Below, in pieces: positions 1 through 8,725 of a stretch of 64,000 bases of DNA (position 1 is its first letter; each line of letters starts with the position of its first letter). Made by a program: the position numbers and the translations under genes. Origin of the DNA: Adiantum capillus-veneris (Eukaryota; Streptophyta; Polypodiopsida; Polypodiales; Pteridaceae); NCBI GenBank assembly GCA_014529385.2, contig CM043969.1:30026946-30090945 (forward strand), given 5' to 3'. Under the pieces are notes generated by a model. It made no database searches, was not told where the DNA came from, and worked only from the letters and a program-made list of their open reading frames with translations.

Positions 1-65
1 TCACAATTTTCTATTTGCTATTCTATCTCTCATAGAGATTTAAACTCTTATAATCTATTATTTGC

Positions 66-68
<3 letters not shown>

Positions 69-155
<87 letters not shown>
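69..155. repeat. (CT)n followed by (CA)n microsatellite
   Basis: A run of about 38 bases of CT is followed directly by about 49 bases of CA. It lies beside the low-coordinate end of the Helentron remnant. The open frame that crosses it only encodes Leu-Ser and Thr-His repeats and is not a gene. Confidence 0.97.
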
Positions 156-156
<1 letters not shown>

Positions 157-445
157 GTGTTGTAGTGATTGCTTCAATGTGAGCACCTTAGTTAGCATGG
201 GGAGTCACCACATTTGTGATAAATGGGCCATGTTTTGGTATCCAAGTAGGCTTTTGATGGTGTTTATCATGTCAATGCCAAGGGGCTAATGCATGCTATT
301 TCCCTATGCTCTCACTTTATATCGTTGCAATAAGTTCAATGCAATGGGTAATGAAAAAAAGAAAAACATGTCTCCGTATTTTTATAAGAACCACTCCGAA
401 ACTTGTCAAATATTTTGCTCAATAGTAAAGAAACAAGGTGAGGAA
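156..445. other. Helentron 3' flank, no clear gene
   Basis: No recognisable domain is present. A minus-strand frame at 336-533 carries on past the endonuclease stop in a different frame and could be a frameshifted tail of the Helentron protein. The exact 3' terminus of the Helentron could not be placed by eye. Confidence 0.4.
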
Positions 446-1034
446 TCATGAGGGCCTGCCAATGGAAGGACTTGTCAACGTAGTTTTGGAGTTTAGTGCA
501 AGCAGTAAGTAAATGATGGAGTGGTCTGACCAAAATGAGAATTTAGTGTTTGTTGTTACGTCAGTGAAGGAATTTGTAGTCCAAATGTGGTCCAAAGTTG
601 AATTGTAGATTGGTGTGTTGTGGGTTATATGTTGTGTCATGCTGTGTGTGGAGAGAAGGTTAGAAATAGCAAGGTATTCAGGGGTTTGGTATTTAGCATT
701 GATGTTGAAGTCACTAAGTAAAATGGTAGGGGTGTGTTGGAGGTGAGGCGTGAGTAGTGTGGTCAATGTTTGCAGGAGCAAGGGATGTGGACTTGAGGGT
801 CTGCGGTATAATGTTATCAGGGTTATTGGTGGACCATGTGGTGTACTGAGGAGTGCTTTAATGCATTCTATTTCATCCGTGGAAATGATATTGTGGTGTT
901 GTATATGTATGTTTTTCTTTGAGGTGAAGGGGGATACTCCCATGGGGCGAGTTGTTTGAGTGTGTGTGTAGTCGCGTATGGCCACTGTGTTACCATGTTG
1001 TAGCCTTGTTTCTTGGAGAGAAAAAATGTGGGAG
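446..1034 (-). pseudogene. Helentron endonuclease domain (EEP fold), main part
   Basis: The frame shows landmarks of the endonuclease/exonuclease/phosphatase fold: SLQETRL near the start (strand with the catalytic Glu), ILLSDFNIN in the middle (the usual GDFN), then STLDHIW and FWSDHSII near the end (the usual LDHI and SDH catalytic Asp-His). The Gly of GDFN is Ser here. The domain start is separated from this part by the LINE insertion: the sequence just beyond the insertion (about 1997-2025) reads LGLYTVQYQLN, which fits the first strand of the fold. The first seven codons of the long frame come from the LINE poly(A) tail and are not native. It is the 3' part of the same polyprotein as the helicase at 2199-3531. 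Confidence 0.72.
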
Positions 1035-1045
1035 GCCATTAAGTT

Positions 1046-1985
1046 TTTTTCTTTTTTTTGCAAAACTCACAATTGTGAGTGGATTATATTGAGAAACCCA
1101 AAAAATTACAAGGTTTTGTCATGCTTATGTTAAGCCATGACAACATCCAGGGATCATAATTACAACGGCTATCAGGGCAACCACCCCGCCTCCACATCCT
1201 TTATACACAAGGTCCATACTCTTGTCATTCTAAGATCTTTTATTTGTTGATGGCCAAGATTTGCCCCCATCCTAGGAATTCCATCTACTGACAACAAGGC
1301 ACAAGTAGTCCTAGACCAATCCTCCGAGTGCCCATATTAGCACTTTGCTTTCTTGTATAATTTCTGTGAAGCTTGCCACCTCAAATCCTCCTTCAAACAC
1401 ACGGTGGTTCCTTGTCTGCCATACATTATGAAAGAAGAAGTATCTGACGATCTGAGTGCTGACAAGGAGTGCAAGATTACCTGCATTTCGACCTCCAAGG
1501 CATACCTCAGTCTTGACAAAGCTAATTTTCCATGTTCTCTGGACCCACTTGCAAACTTTCCCTGCGAGGCCTTTTATAGTTGGGAAGTCCATGAATATGT
1601 GGGCCAGATATTCACTAGCTAACCTGCACCCCAAGCATCAATGTGACCCAATCCCTCTCTCCTGAATCTTCACCCCCGTAGGTAGAGCACCCATAATAAC
1701 CTTCCATAAGAAAACCTTCATGTATTGCGGAACCTTTGGCTTCCATATTTTCTCCATTACATGCTCCCACCTTTCCTCCGGCCATTGCTTTTCCCATACC
1801 TTGTTAAGGGGACTAGACCAATTCTTCTTTTGCATCATTGTCTGATAAATGCTTTTAGTATGGGGTTTCCACAAGAGACTACTTCCGGGCCATTTCTAGG
1901 CATTCCAGTCCAACTCCGAATCAAAGATTGGCATCACTAAATTGTCGATCTCTTTCATCACTTTGCGGACAAGCAAGACCTCCAA
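1046..1985 (-). mobile_element. 5'-truncated LINE (non-LTR retrotransposon) 3' end
   Basis: The minus-strand frame 1638-1874 carries the zf-RVT signature of plant LINE ORF2 C-termini (KVPQYMKVFLWKV, ALPTGVKIQERG). The frame 1311-1634 continues with LAHIFMDFP and HNVWQTRNHRVFEGG, also typical of that tail. An A-rich tail lies at the low-coordinate end (T-rich 1046-1059 on the plus strand), as expected for minus orientation. Both sides are bordered by an 11-bp direct repeat with one mismatch: GCCATTAAGTT at 1035-1045 and GCTATTAAGTT at 1986-1996. This is a classic target-primed insertion, with only the last 0.9 kb of a LINE copied. The two frames are separated by a stop or frameshift, so the copy is dead. 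Confidence 0.78.
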
Positions 1986-2198
1986 GCTATTAAGTTGGTA
2001 CTGCACGGTGTATAGTCCTAGCAGTTGTAGGTTGAATTGGGAATTGTGTTCTAGTAATAGTGTTTAGGAAGTTTTTCCTATTTGAAACTCAGGTGTTATT
2101 TTTTGGATTGGTGTCCATTATCTGTCTATTGATATAATGTATAGTTGTTGGTTTTCATATATAGTTTTTTGGCCTACTTTAGTGGTTTGAAAGTGAAT

Positions 2199-3531
2199 TC
2201 AGATGGTTTGTGTCGTGGAGTTTTGTGTTACTGCTTTGAATATACGGTCGGCTCCATTGACTAGGACATCTAGAATGTCAATGTTTCCAACATAAAGTTC
2301 TACAATCAGGCCTGGTTTTAAGTGAAGTTTTTTGTGAAGACCTGCTGTCAATTTTGGATCTATTGGTATTTGAATAGTTTTGCAGCAATGTTTTGCTCTT
2401 GTGTCTTGTGCTTCAATAAATAGTGGTGTCCCTATGGTAGTGTTGAAAATATGTTGGTTGTGTAGGTCTTTATCTTTGTTTACATAATAAAGGTGGGAGA
2501 TCATGGCTGGATGAGGTACTGTGCACATGTAATGTGTATTGAGGTACGGAATGTCTTCGTTGCTGTGTTTTGAAACGAGTACCCTGTTGAGTATGTATAT
2601 GAATGTCTTGTTAGTTTGTCTCATGGTGCTTGTTAGCTCATAGCACTTTATGCGGTCATGCCAGAAAGAGGGTGAGATAGCTTCGAGCAATTGAGGTTTT
2701 TTGGAGAAAAATCCAAGAGTCGCGTACTGGACTAGCTTGGCAAAGATGGCCGCACAAGACAACATCAACACCACCGAATGGGAGGTCGTAGTTGTTTTTT
2801 ATTGCACACAGGCAAGAGTCTGCCATAGCGAAGATGTTTGTTCCAATCAAGGAGACATTATCGAAAACGGCTAGCTACAGGTCTCGATAAAGCAGGCAAA
2901 GTTCATTCAGCTTCTCAGGTGATGGGGAAGTGTTAGATGATGTGAGAAGTGGCAAGTGGAGGGCTAAGTGAATAGTGGTTCCACCAATGTTGAAAGAAGC
3001 CTTGCCCGTGTATGCCATTAGCAAAGATTTTGTTGTTGTTCAGTTGGAATGTGATCTGTGGTTATAGAAGCGTAGAAGTCCTTGGACAATCAAAAGGAGG
3101 GTGAAAGTTTTTCCTGTGCCTGCGCCTCTAGTTACAAAAATATGGATTGGTTCAGTGGGATATATAAATTTTTTTAGCATAATATCATCGAATAGTATCC
3201 TTTGTTGGGTGTTAAGCAGGAGAATGCTCTTGTAATACGTATCGTTTGGTTGCAACAATATTTTTTTGGTTGGTATAGTGTGTGTATGCAGCTGGTGGTG
3301 TTGGATATTTAGGTCTTGTGTGATGTCAACACGAGTATGGGAGGAAATATTAGATAGTCTTGTAGATGTCGAAGGTGAACTGGTACCTAATGGGTTGGTG
3401 TTAAGGTTGCCTTTCAGTATTGTGATTTTGTTATATTTAGATTTATTTGTATCAATGATAGGTTTATTTTGATTGTATACATCTTTCCATGTGAGTCCAT
3501 CTATTAGATGTTGATTTCCATTATTTATCAA
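2199..3531 (-). pseudogene. PIF1-like helicase domain of Helentron
   Basis: At the high-coordinate side the frame has NTQQRILFDDIM, then a Walker A loop GAGTGKT (about 3100-3130), typical of Helitron PIF1 helicases (superfamily 1B, 5'-to-3' DNA unwinding). The next piece (2656-2850) has PFGGVDVVLCGHLCQASPV, matching the Walker B/motif III block, where the usual form is GGD.RQ.PPV. The last piece (2199-2774) has the C-terminal block with LHLKPGLIVELYVGNID, corresponding to the usual L+.G..VMLLRN. The pieces lie in different frames, so there are at least two frameshifts. It follows the Rep domain and precedes the endonuclease, as in Helentrons. Confidence 0.8.
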
Positions 3532-4668
3532 TGGTAGAAATAGAAGACATTGTTCTCTATAATAATTATCCGATTCTTTGCCGCATTATATTTGAAATAT
3601 CGTATAATTTTTGGTTTGGTACATTTTTTGTATGTGTTTCTTGTTGTATTGTATGTGGAGGCAAATTCTGCCAATGATATGGCATTGAGCTGGGCAGGAC
3701 GTGTACAGTATTTGTCTATGCTTGTCTCGTTAAAGATTTATGTGCTAGTCGGGTCTATGTTTTGTAAGAGGTGTTTTCGCTTGAGAAGCATTGTTCTCTC
3801 GTGGGGAGGGTTCGTGTTTATGAACATAAATTCTCGAGTTGCGCTCTAGAGAGGTAGGGAAAGTGCAATATATACTGCTTGTTGTGAGCTTATTTCCTGT
3901 GTTTAGTATTGTGTTTCCTATTTTTCGAAGTCTATCAAATGTAGTTGCATTGTTTTCATGCAAGATTCAAATTTTTCTTTGATTTCTTTGATGAGTGTGT
4001 TGTCAAATTTTGTTATATATTGAGGTGCAATAGGTAGCTGCTTCGTGTGCATTTAAAATGTATTTTATACCTGAATTCGCATCCCATAGCTTTGACATGG
4101 TTGTATTGAAATTATTTGTGTAAATATCTTTGATATTTCTTTTCAACAAAAGTGTTGGGCATGAGATTGTGGATGATATAGCTTCGATGTAATCCTCAAA
4201 TCGAAGGTCCATAGATAGGAGCCACTGTTCGAATATAATATTTGCTTTGTAATGTAGTAGTAGTAGATTATCTTTGATTTGTTTGTGTTTTTTTCTTTTG
4301 TATTGGATATTGTTAAGTGGAGAACGGAAGGGTTCTAAAATCATAGTGAAAGGCATCGGGTAGCGAGGAAAGTCAAAGCGGCATCCCTTGCGTTTTCTGA
4401 AGCAAGGATTTCTATGCTTGTGTGTTTGAATTTCTTGTAAATCTATAGGAAGAAGCATGGAGTCAGTTGTTATGTACTTATCAATGAAATCCACAATATC
4501 TTTGTTGGGATCTTTCCCATAGATATGAGCATTTTCTATCCATAGTATCCCAAGATCATGCTGGATACCTCGGCTCTGAAACTCAGTTACAAAAAAGTAA
4601 TCTTTGAGTTTTCCTAATATAATAATATCCTTGGCTAGCAATTTTTTCATCCCGTTAAACCGGTTCAA
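3532..4668 (-). pseudogene. Helentron Rep (HUH nuclease) domain
   Basis: The frame 4003-4668 contains FFVTEFQSRGIQHDLGILW, clearly the Helitron Rep block usually read as EFQ.RG.PH.H.LLW, followed by the PIDLQEIQTHKHR..C..K.GCRFDFPR block of Helentron-type Reps. Near its end, GIKYILNAHEAATYCTSIYN matches the region of the nicking tyrosines. The second His of the HUH pair is replaced (QHDLG), so metal binding is probably lost. From about 4002 down to 3532 the coding continues with stops (for example, the 3745-3963 piece has YILNETRQA-like linker sequence in neighbouring frames). In known elements this domain cuts and joins the transposon ends at the donor and target. Confidence 0.75.
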
Positions 4669-4698
4669 GTAAAAGCGGGCTGTTGTTTCAGGGTCGGC

Positions 4699-5720
4699 TC
4701 AGAGAAAATCTCGTATGTATGACGCTTCTGTTTGTGTGCTTGCATGCATGATGGGGTTGAGCTTAGTAAGTACTATAATCAAAGGCTTCCAACGTTTCTC
4801 GGCCGCAAAAAATGTGATGAAGAATGTTGGTGGTCCAAGTTGTCTAATCATAGCGAAGGCGTTTTTTTTAAGTTTTTCCTTATAGTCAGGTGATGTTTGC
4901 AATGCCTCAAAGTCACAATATCCAAGCTAGGAAGACAAGACCTTCTCAATGTTAGTATCTCCAACAACTTGTGCGGCCACTAGTGTATTGTGGTTTAGCT
5001 TGCCTTTGCGCATACGTATTCAAATAGACCCCAAGATTTTTTGAGTCATTACTTTGACTGTTTTGAAAAAAAGATTCTCTTAATCTATTGATAACCTTCT
5101 ATCACTGTGCATAAGCTCCCATTGAGCCACATGTTGATATTTATGCTTAGCAAGTGTATGGTATTTACGAGGCTCACCATAGAAAATAGTATGGAAACTA
5201 AGTTCTTCACAATATTCATCTTTGAAAATACTCAAAGGACTATTTTCCTCGGTAGGAGCTACAAAGAAGATTTTGTCGTTGTGATCCACTACTTGTTGTG
5301 ATCCACTACTTGTTGTGATGAATCAATTCCATGGAGCATGACATCTGTAGCTAGATCATCTTCTTCTGATGGTTGATTGTTTTTGGTAAAATCATCAGGC
5401 AAAGGACAATGAATAATATGGAAATGGCTTAGCCATGTTTAGAGTAATTCTTTCGTTCTTGTATAAAGATGTTTGCAATAGAGCAGTGGATTTCGTTGTA
5501 AGCAATGGTCGAACAACCCCGGAAAGATATCAATGATTGTACTGTAGACGATGCTTAATACCCACTAGTATCGCAGCTTCATCATGAATAAACCTTGCCA
5601 ATATTTGTTGTGTTTTCACCAAGGATACCAAAACATTAACAACGCTACCTCGCAACCCAAATTGACCATCGTATGTAAGCTCCCTAATCTTGGCGAAAAT
5701 AGCCTAGGACTTACAAGGTA
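4699..5720 (-). pseudogene. Helitron-like N-terminal and DUF6570-like regions
   Basis: The frame 4699-4902 has FAMIRQLGPPTFFITFFAAE, the most conserved block of the Helitron_like_N domain, and ends with the usual KLNPIMHA-like stretch. Upstream, 5080-5420 reads in one frame through FFVAPTEENSPLSIFKDEY and EELSFHTIFYGEPRKYH, the conserved block just ahead of it. Further up (about 5450-5720), DGQFGLRGSVVNV and IKHRLQYNHRYLSGVVRP resemble the DUF6570 region (usually GGQ.G..GNVVNV, then L+RKL.Y). Several stops interrupt the whole. The position upstream of Rep is the standard order. Confidence 0.7.
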
Positions 5721-5858
5721 GATTTCGAAATGATTTAGCTGCTCTACTGTAACCAAGGGGAGGTTAAATCCTACGGAATTCAATTGGGTGAGCAGTGCAC
5801 CATGTTCTTGACCATCGTATGTAAGCTCCCTAATCTTGGCGAAAATAGCCTAGGACTT
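5662..5858. repeat. 51-bp perfect direct repeat, two copies 146 bp apart
   Basis: The same 51 bases occur at 5662-5712 and 5808-5858. The first copy is part of the Helentron N-terminal coding region. The second ends exactly where sequence similar to the right end of the CACTA-like element begins. The spacer (5713-5807) is not recognised. Confidence 0.9.
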
Positions 5859-5906
5859 TAGCGATGCCTATAGCGACGCCACCAGGGCTTTAAAAAATAA
5901 CCGAGA

Positions 5907-5946
5907 GCGTCCGAAAACTCAGATCTCAGATCTGAGTTTTCGACGC
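5907..5946. repeat. Near-perfect palindrome in CACTA subterminal region
   Basis: CGAAAACTCAGATCT and its reverse complement face each other across one base (5912-5942). Pairing extends outward to GCGT/ACGC with one bulge. It would form a hairpin of about 19 bp. It sits just inside the proposed left end of the CACTA-like element. Confidence 0.9.
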
Positions 5947-5969
5947 ACGCTCAAGCAAGCAAGGTAACG

Positions 5970-5970
<1 letters not shown>

Positions 5971-6028
<58 letters not shown>

Positions 6029-6156
6029 CTCCACAGACACACACACACACACACACAAGGAGAGAAAGGAGAGCCAGGTATGCTCCTTCCCTCTCCTCAC
6101 TCTCATGTTCCCTTCCCCTCTTTCTCTCTCCCTCTCTCACACACACACCCATTGTG

Positions 6157-6203
<47 letters not shown>

Positions 6204-6353
6204 ACAAGCATAAACAAAAAACGCACACACACATGCATAAACAAAGAATGCACACACACATTGAGAGAGGAAAAGAGAGAGAGAGAGCATGCATAAACCA
6301 AAAACGCACACACACATGCATAAACAAAGAATGCACACACACATTGAGAGAGG

Positions 6354-6409
<56 letters not shown>
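5971..6409. repeat. Compound microsatellite block: (CT)n, (AC)n, (GA)n with a tandem duplication
   Basis: CT repeats run at 5971-6024 and AC repeats at 6034-6057, followed by a CT-rich stretch. GA repeats lie at about 6160-6202 and 6358-6409. Between the two GA runs, a unit containing GCATAAACAAAGAATGCACA and ACATTGAGAGAGGAAA occurs twice (about 6203-6285 and 6286-6357). All long frames here, on both strands, are low-complexity. Confidence 0.93.
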
Positions 6410-6410
<1 letters not shown>

Positions 6411-6412
<2 letters not shown>

Positions 6413-6579
6413 AGCAGAAGAGAGTCTTAACATCGTAGGAAACTATCCCAAGAGACCTTAAAGATCTAGTCGACAGGAGTTGAACTCAAGACCTGTTATT
6501 CATGAGGGAAATGGCATAACCAATCTATCACACTTCGGTGATAAAAAAGTTATACCATTTTTCTCCTTTTTTTATTGGC
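6411..6579 (-). mobile_element. tRNA-derived SINE-like repeat, copy 1
   Basis: On the minus strand, a head reading roughly AAGTGTGATAGATTGGTTA (A-box-like) is followed about 35 bp later by GAGTTCAACTCC (B-box-like, RNA polymerase III internal promoter). A tail unrelated to tRNA follows, ending near the GA/CA microsatellite. The same unit recurs at 6605-6771, 6803-6856 and 14635-14715. Confidence 0.6.
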
Positions 6580-6604
6580 GTGCACACACACCCACACACA
6601 CCCG

Positions 6605-6771
6605 AGAAGAAGAGAGTTTAATTTAACGTCGTAGGAAACTAATTAAAGAGACCTAAAGATCTAGCCTGACGAGGAGTTGAACTCAAGACTTGTTATTCAA
6701 GAGGAAAATGGCATAACCAATCCACCACACTTGGGTGATAGAAAGGTTATACCATTTTTCTCTTTTTATTG
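6605..6771 (-). mobile_element. tRNA-derived SINE-like repeat, copy 2 (best preserved)
   Basis: On the minus strand the unit starts near GGTATAACCTTTCTATCACC. The A-box-like stretch GTGTGGTAGATTGGTTA covers about 6713-6732 and the B box GAGTTCAACTCC covers 6673-6684. The spacing is right for a tRNA head. The body continues to the conserved tail TTTCCTACGACGTTAAA. An anticodon-loop-like CTCATGA is visible in copy 1. It could instead be a tandem satellite derived from a tRNA. Confidence 0.6.
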
Positions 6772-6802
6772 GCACACACATCCACACACACATACACACA
6801 CA

Positions 6803-6856
6803 AGAAGAAGAGAGTTTTAACGTCGTAGGAAACTATCCCAAAAGACATTAAAGATT
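6803..6856 (-). mobile_element. SINE-like repeat, copy 3, tail half
   Basis: Only the tail part with the CGTCGTAGGAAACTATCCCA block is present before the gypsy element begins. The head half of a copy reappears on the far side of the gypsy element at 14635-14715, so the gypsy insertion probably split it. About 30 bp that should join the halves are missing. Confidence 0.55.
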
Positions 6857-6878
6857 AGGTTAGTTGTTTGACTTACGT

Positions 6879-8023
6879 TGTGAGCGGGATGGAAACACAC
6901 ACAACGTCTCTATAATGACCCGACACACACTCTTGGGATGATACACACACACATTATGGGGCACCACTCGGCTTACACAACCAGCCTGGCCGAGACAGGA
7001 AACACACAGACGGAGTGAGAAGAGAGAGATTTCCCACTTGCCCACTCAACACTCACACACACACACACTCACACACACACTCTCAATTCATCTCAAAGGA
7101 GGAAAATTGGTGTTGTTTAGACTCAATGAATCTCAGCCCAACACCAATGGGGCAAATAGTTTACACAGTATTGAGGAAATACACCAGATACAACCACAAA
7201 GTTAAGCAGAGGCTTCACTCACCGGAGAAGATTACACAGAAAAACAACAGAAAATCTGTGAGGAATTTGGCAAAATGGACAGCGCCATTGTGTCCGGAAC
7301 GCCCAAAAACCCCACCCTACAATGTCACAGTGCTCAAATCCGACCTCGGATGAGTAGTTTAGGGCCAAAAAATGCTCCAAAAATAGCAAAAACACACTTG
7401 CGGCTGTTCCTCTTCTCTTCTCCACATTTTTTCTGGTCTTCTCTCTTTTTTTTTAGTTCCCACACTTAACTTTATGATTTGGGCACCGGTGGCCTTTTAG
7501 ATGACCTCAAACGGACCCCGAACAGGCCAAAAACTGACCTCGCAGTGCATAGTTGTCACCCTGCTACATCCATACACACACCTGGCACTCGATTTTTTCC
7601 AATAATGCTTCTCGCCACCATGTGAAGTGGCCCCAAAATATGGTCCTCATGATGACCTTTCTGCATAATTATCACAAGAAAACATCCACGTCGTGTCCAT
7701 ACTTCTCCGCGTGCAAGTATTGACCCCGTTCGACCTCCTGACGCCACTCGATGCCATCTGACGCACCTGCTTACCTCATGTCGTCGGCCCACGGATAGCT
7801 TCCTCAAGAATTTTTACATGCTACCAACTCCTCCTTATTGTAGAAAAAACACAGTGGTACTGGTAATAGTGAAAATCGATGCACTACGTACACCCTGTCC
7901 TACCTGTACACATGTGGGCCCCACGTAACCACCTGGCTCTGAAAAATGGGCAATTCTTTATTTGATGCACCATGCATGTATATGTACATATGCGCAATCC
8001 CTTGCTCCAAAAAACTCCTGATA
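6879..8023 (-). repeat. 3' LTR of gypsy family 1 copy
   Basis: 1145 bp, closely similar base by base to 13161-14305 and to 56579-57718. It contains a CA-rich stretch at 7050-7082. In element orientation it starts after a purine-rich stretch (GCTAGAGGACGGGCAAATTA, just inside the element), a plausible polypurine tract. Open frames such as 7015-7353 on the plus strand are antisense and appear in every LTR copy only because LTRs are copies of each other. Confidence 0.92.
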
Positions 8024-8051
8024 TAATTTGCCCGTCCTCTAGCCTGCTAGA

Positions 8052-8654
8052 TCATTCATGATCAGCAACAGCAAAAAGAGATATGAGACTCGCCGCATCA
8101 CAGGTCTCCTCATCCCTCACCAACACTGCTTGATCCATAGACAGCTCATCTTGCTCCACCATCATCAATCTAGCATGATACAATTTAAGACGCAATCCAT
8201 TTACCCTTGATTTATGTAGAACACCATCCAGGTTAGCCAGCGGATATGTGCCATTTGGAAAACACTCCACTACCTTGAAAGGGCCTTCCCACTTAATTTG
8301 AAACTTCTTTTGGAAGGTGTTGTCCAACTTACTATTGTAGCGCAAAACCAAGTCATGTTTCTTGATACCCTTACTTTTGACCTTTTCATTTATCTTTGCC
8401 AAAGCCTTATCCTGCATCTGCCCATAATGCTCCAATGTGCTCATCCTATCCAACTGAACCTCTTGCAGCTGCAAGAGCCTCTCTTTGAATGCATCACTAG
8501 GTGGCCCAAGCAACTTCTCTAACATCTTGACCGTCGACAACTCTACCTCCACAGGCAATAGTGCTTCCTTTCCATACACCAAATGAAATGGAGTAAACCC
8601 TGTACCTGTCTTCACCGAAGTACGGTAAGCCCATAATGCACTAGGCAATTCCAA
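8052..8654 (-). pseudogene. Integrase C-terminal part, gypsy family 1
   Basis: The 200-residue frame starts in the end of the integrase core (ELPSALWAYRTSVKTGTGFT, then PFHLVYGKEALLPVE) and continues through the C-terminal DNA-binding region (FQIKWEGPFKVVECFPNGTY). The catalytic D-D-E core and the HHCC zinc finger are absent because upstream sequence is deleted at about 8735-8740. The homologous region of another copy at 57747-59432 carries the complete domain. Confidence 0.85.
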
Positions 8655-8725
8655 ATCCCAATTCTTTCCTTGGTGCTATGTCACTTTACAAAGAATTTGT
8701 ACCAACTCACCATTGAATCTTTCAT

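Larger units (their letters stand above)
446..5858 (-). mobile_element. Decayed Helentron (Rep-helicase-endonuclease rolling-circle transposon)
   Basis: Reading the minus strand from high to low coordinates gives, in the order expected for this class, a DUF6570-like and Helitron-like N-terminal region, a Rep (HUH) domain, a PIF1-like helicase and an endonuclease/exonuclease/phosphatase domain. Known Helitron-like proteins use Rep to nick and join single-stranded DNA and the helicase to unwind it. The endonuclease C-terminal to the helicase is the hallmark of the Helentron (Helitron2) branch, whereas ordinary plant Helitrons usually lack it. The coding region is broken by many stops and frameshifts and by a LINE insertion, so it cannot be active. 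The high-coordinate end was cut by the CACTA-like element at about 5859. Confidence 0.8.

Noticed and set aside
62-6430. Open frames made of Leu-Ser, Thr-His or Arg-Glu repeats (62-289, 5919-6433)
   Set aside because: They are translations of CT, CA and GA microsatellites, open on both strands, with no other protein features.
6411-6771. Functional tRNA gene
   Set aside because: A- and B-box-like sequences are present but the acceptor stem does not pair and the unit carries a long unrelated tail. It is better read as a SINE-like repeat.
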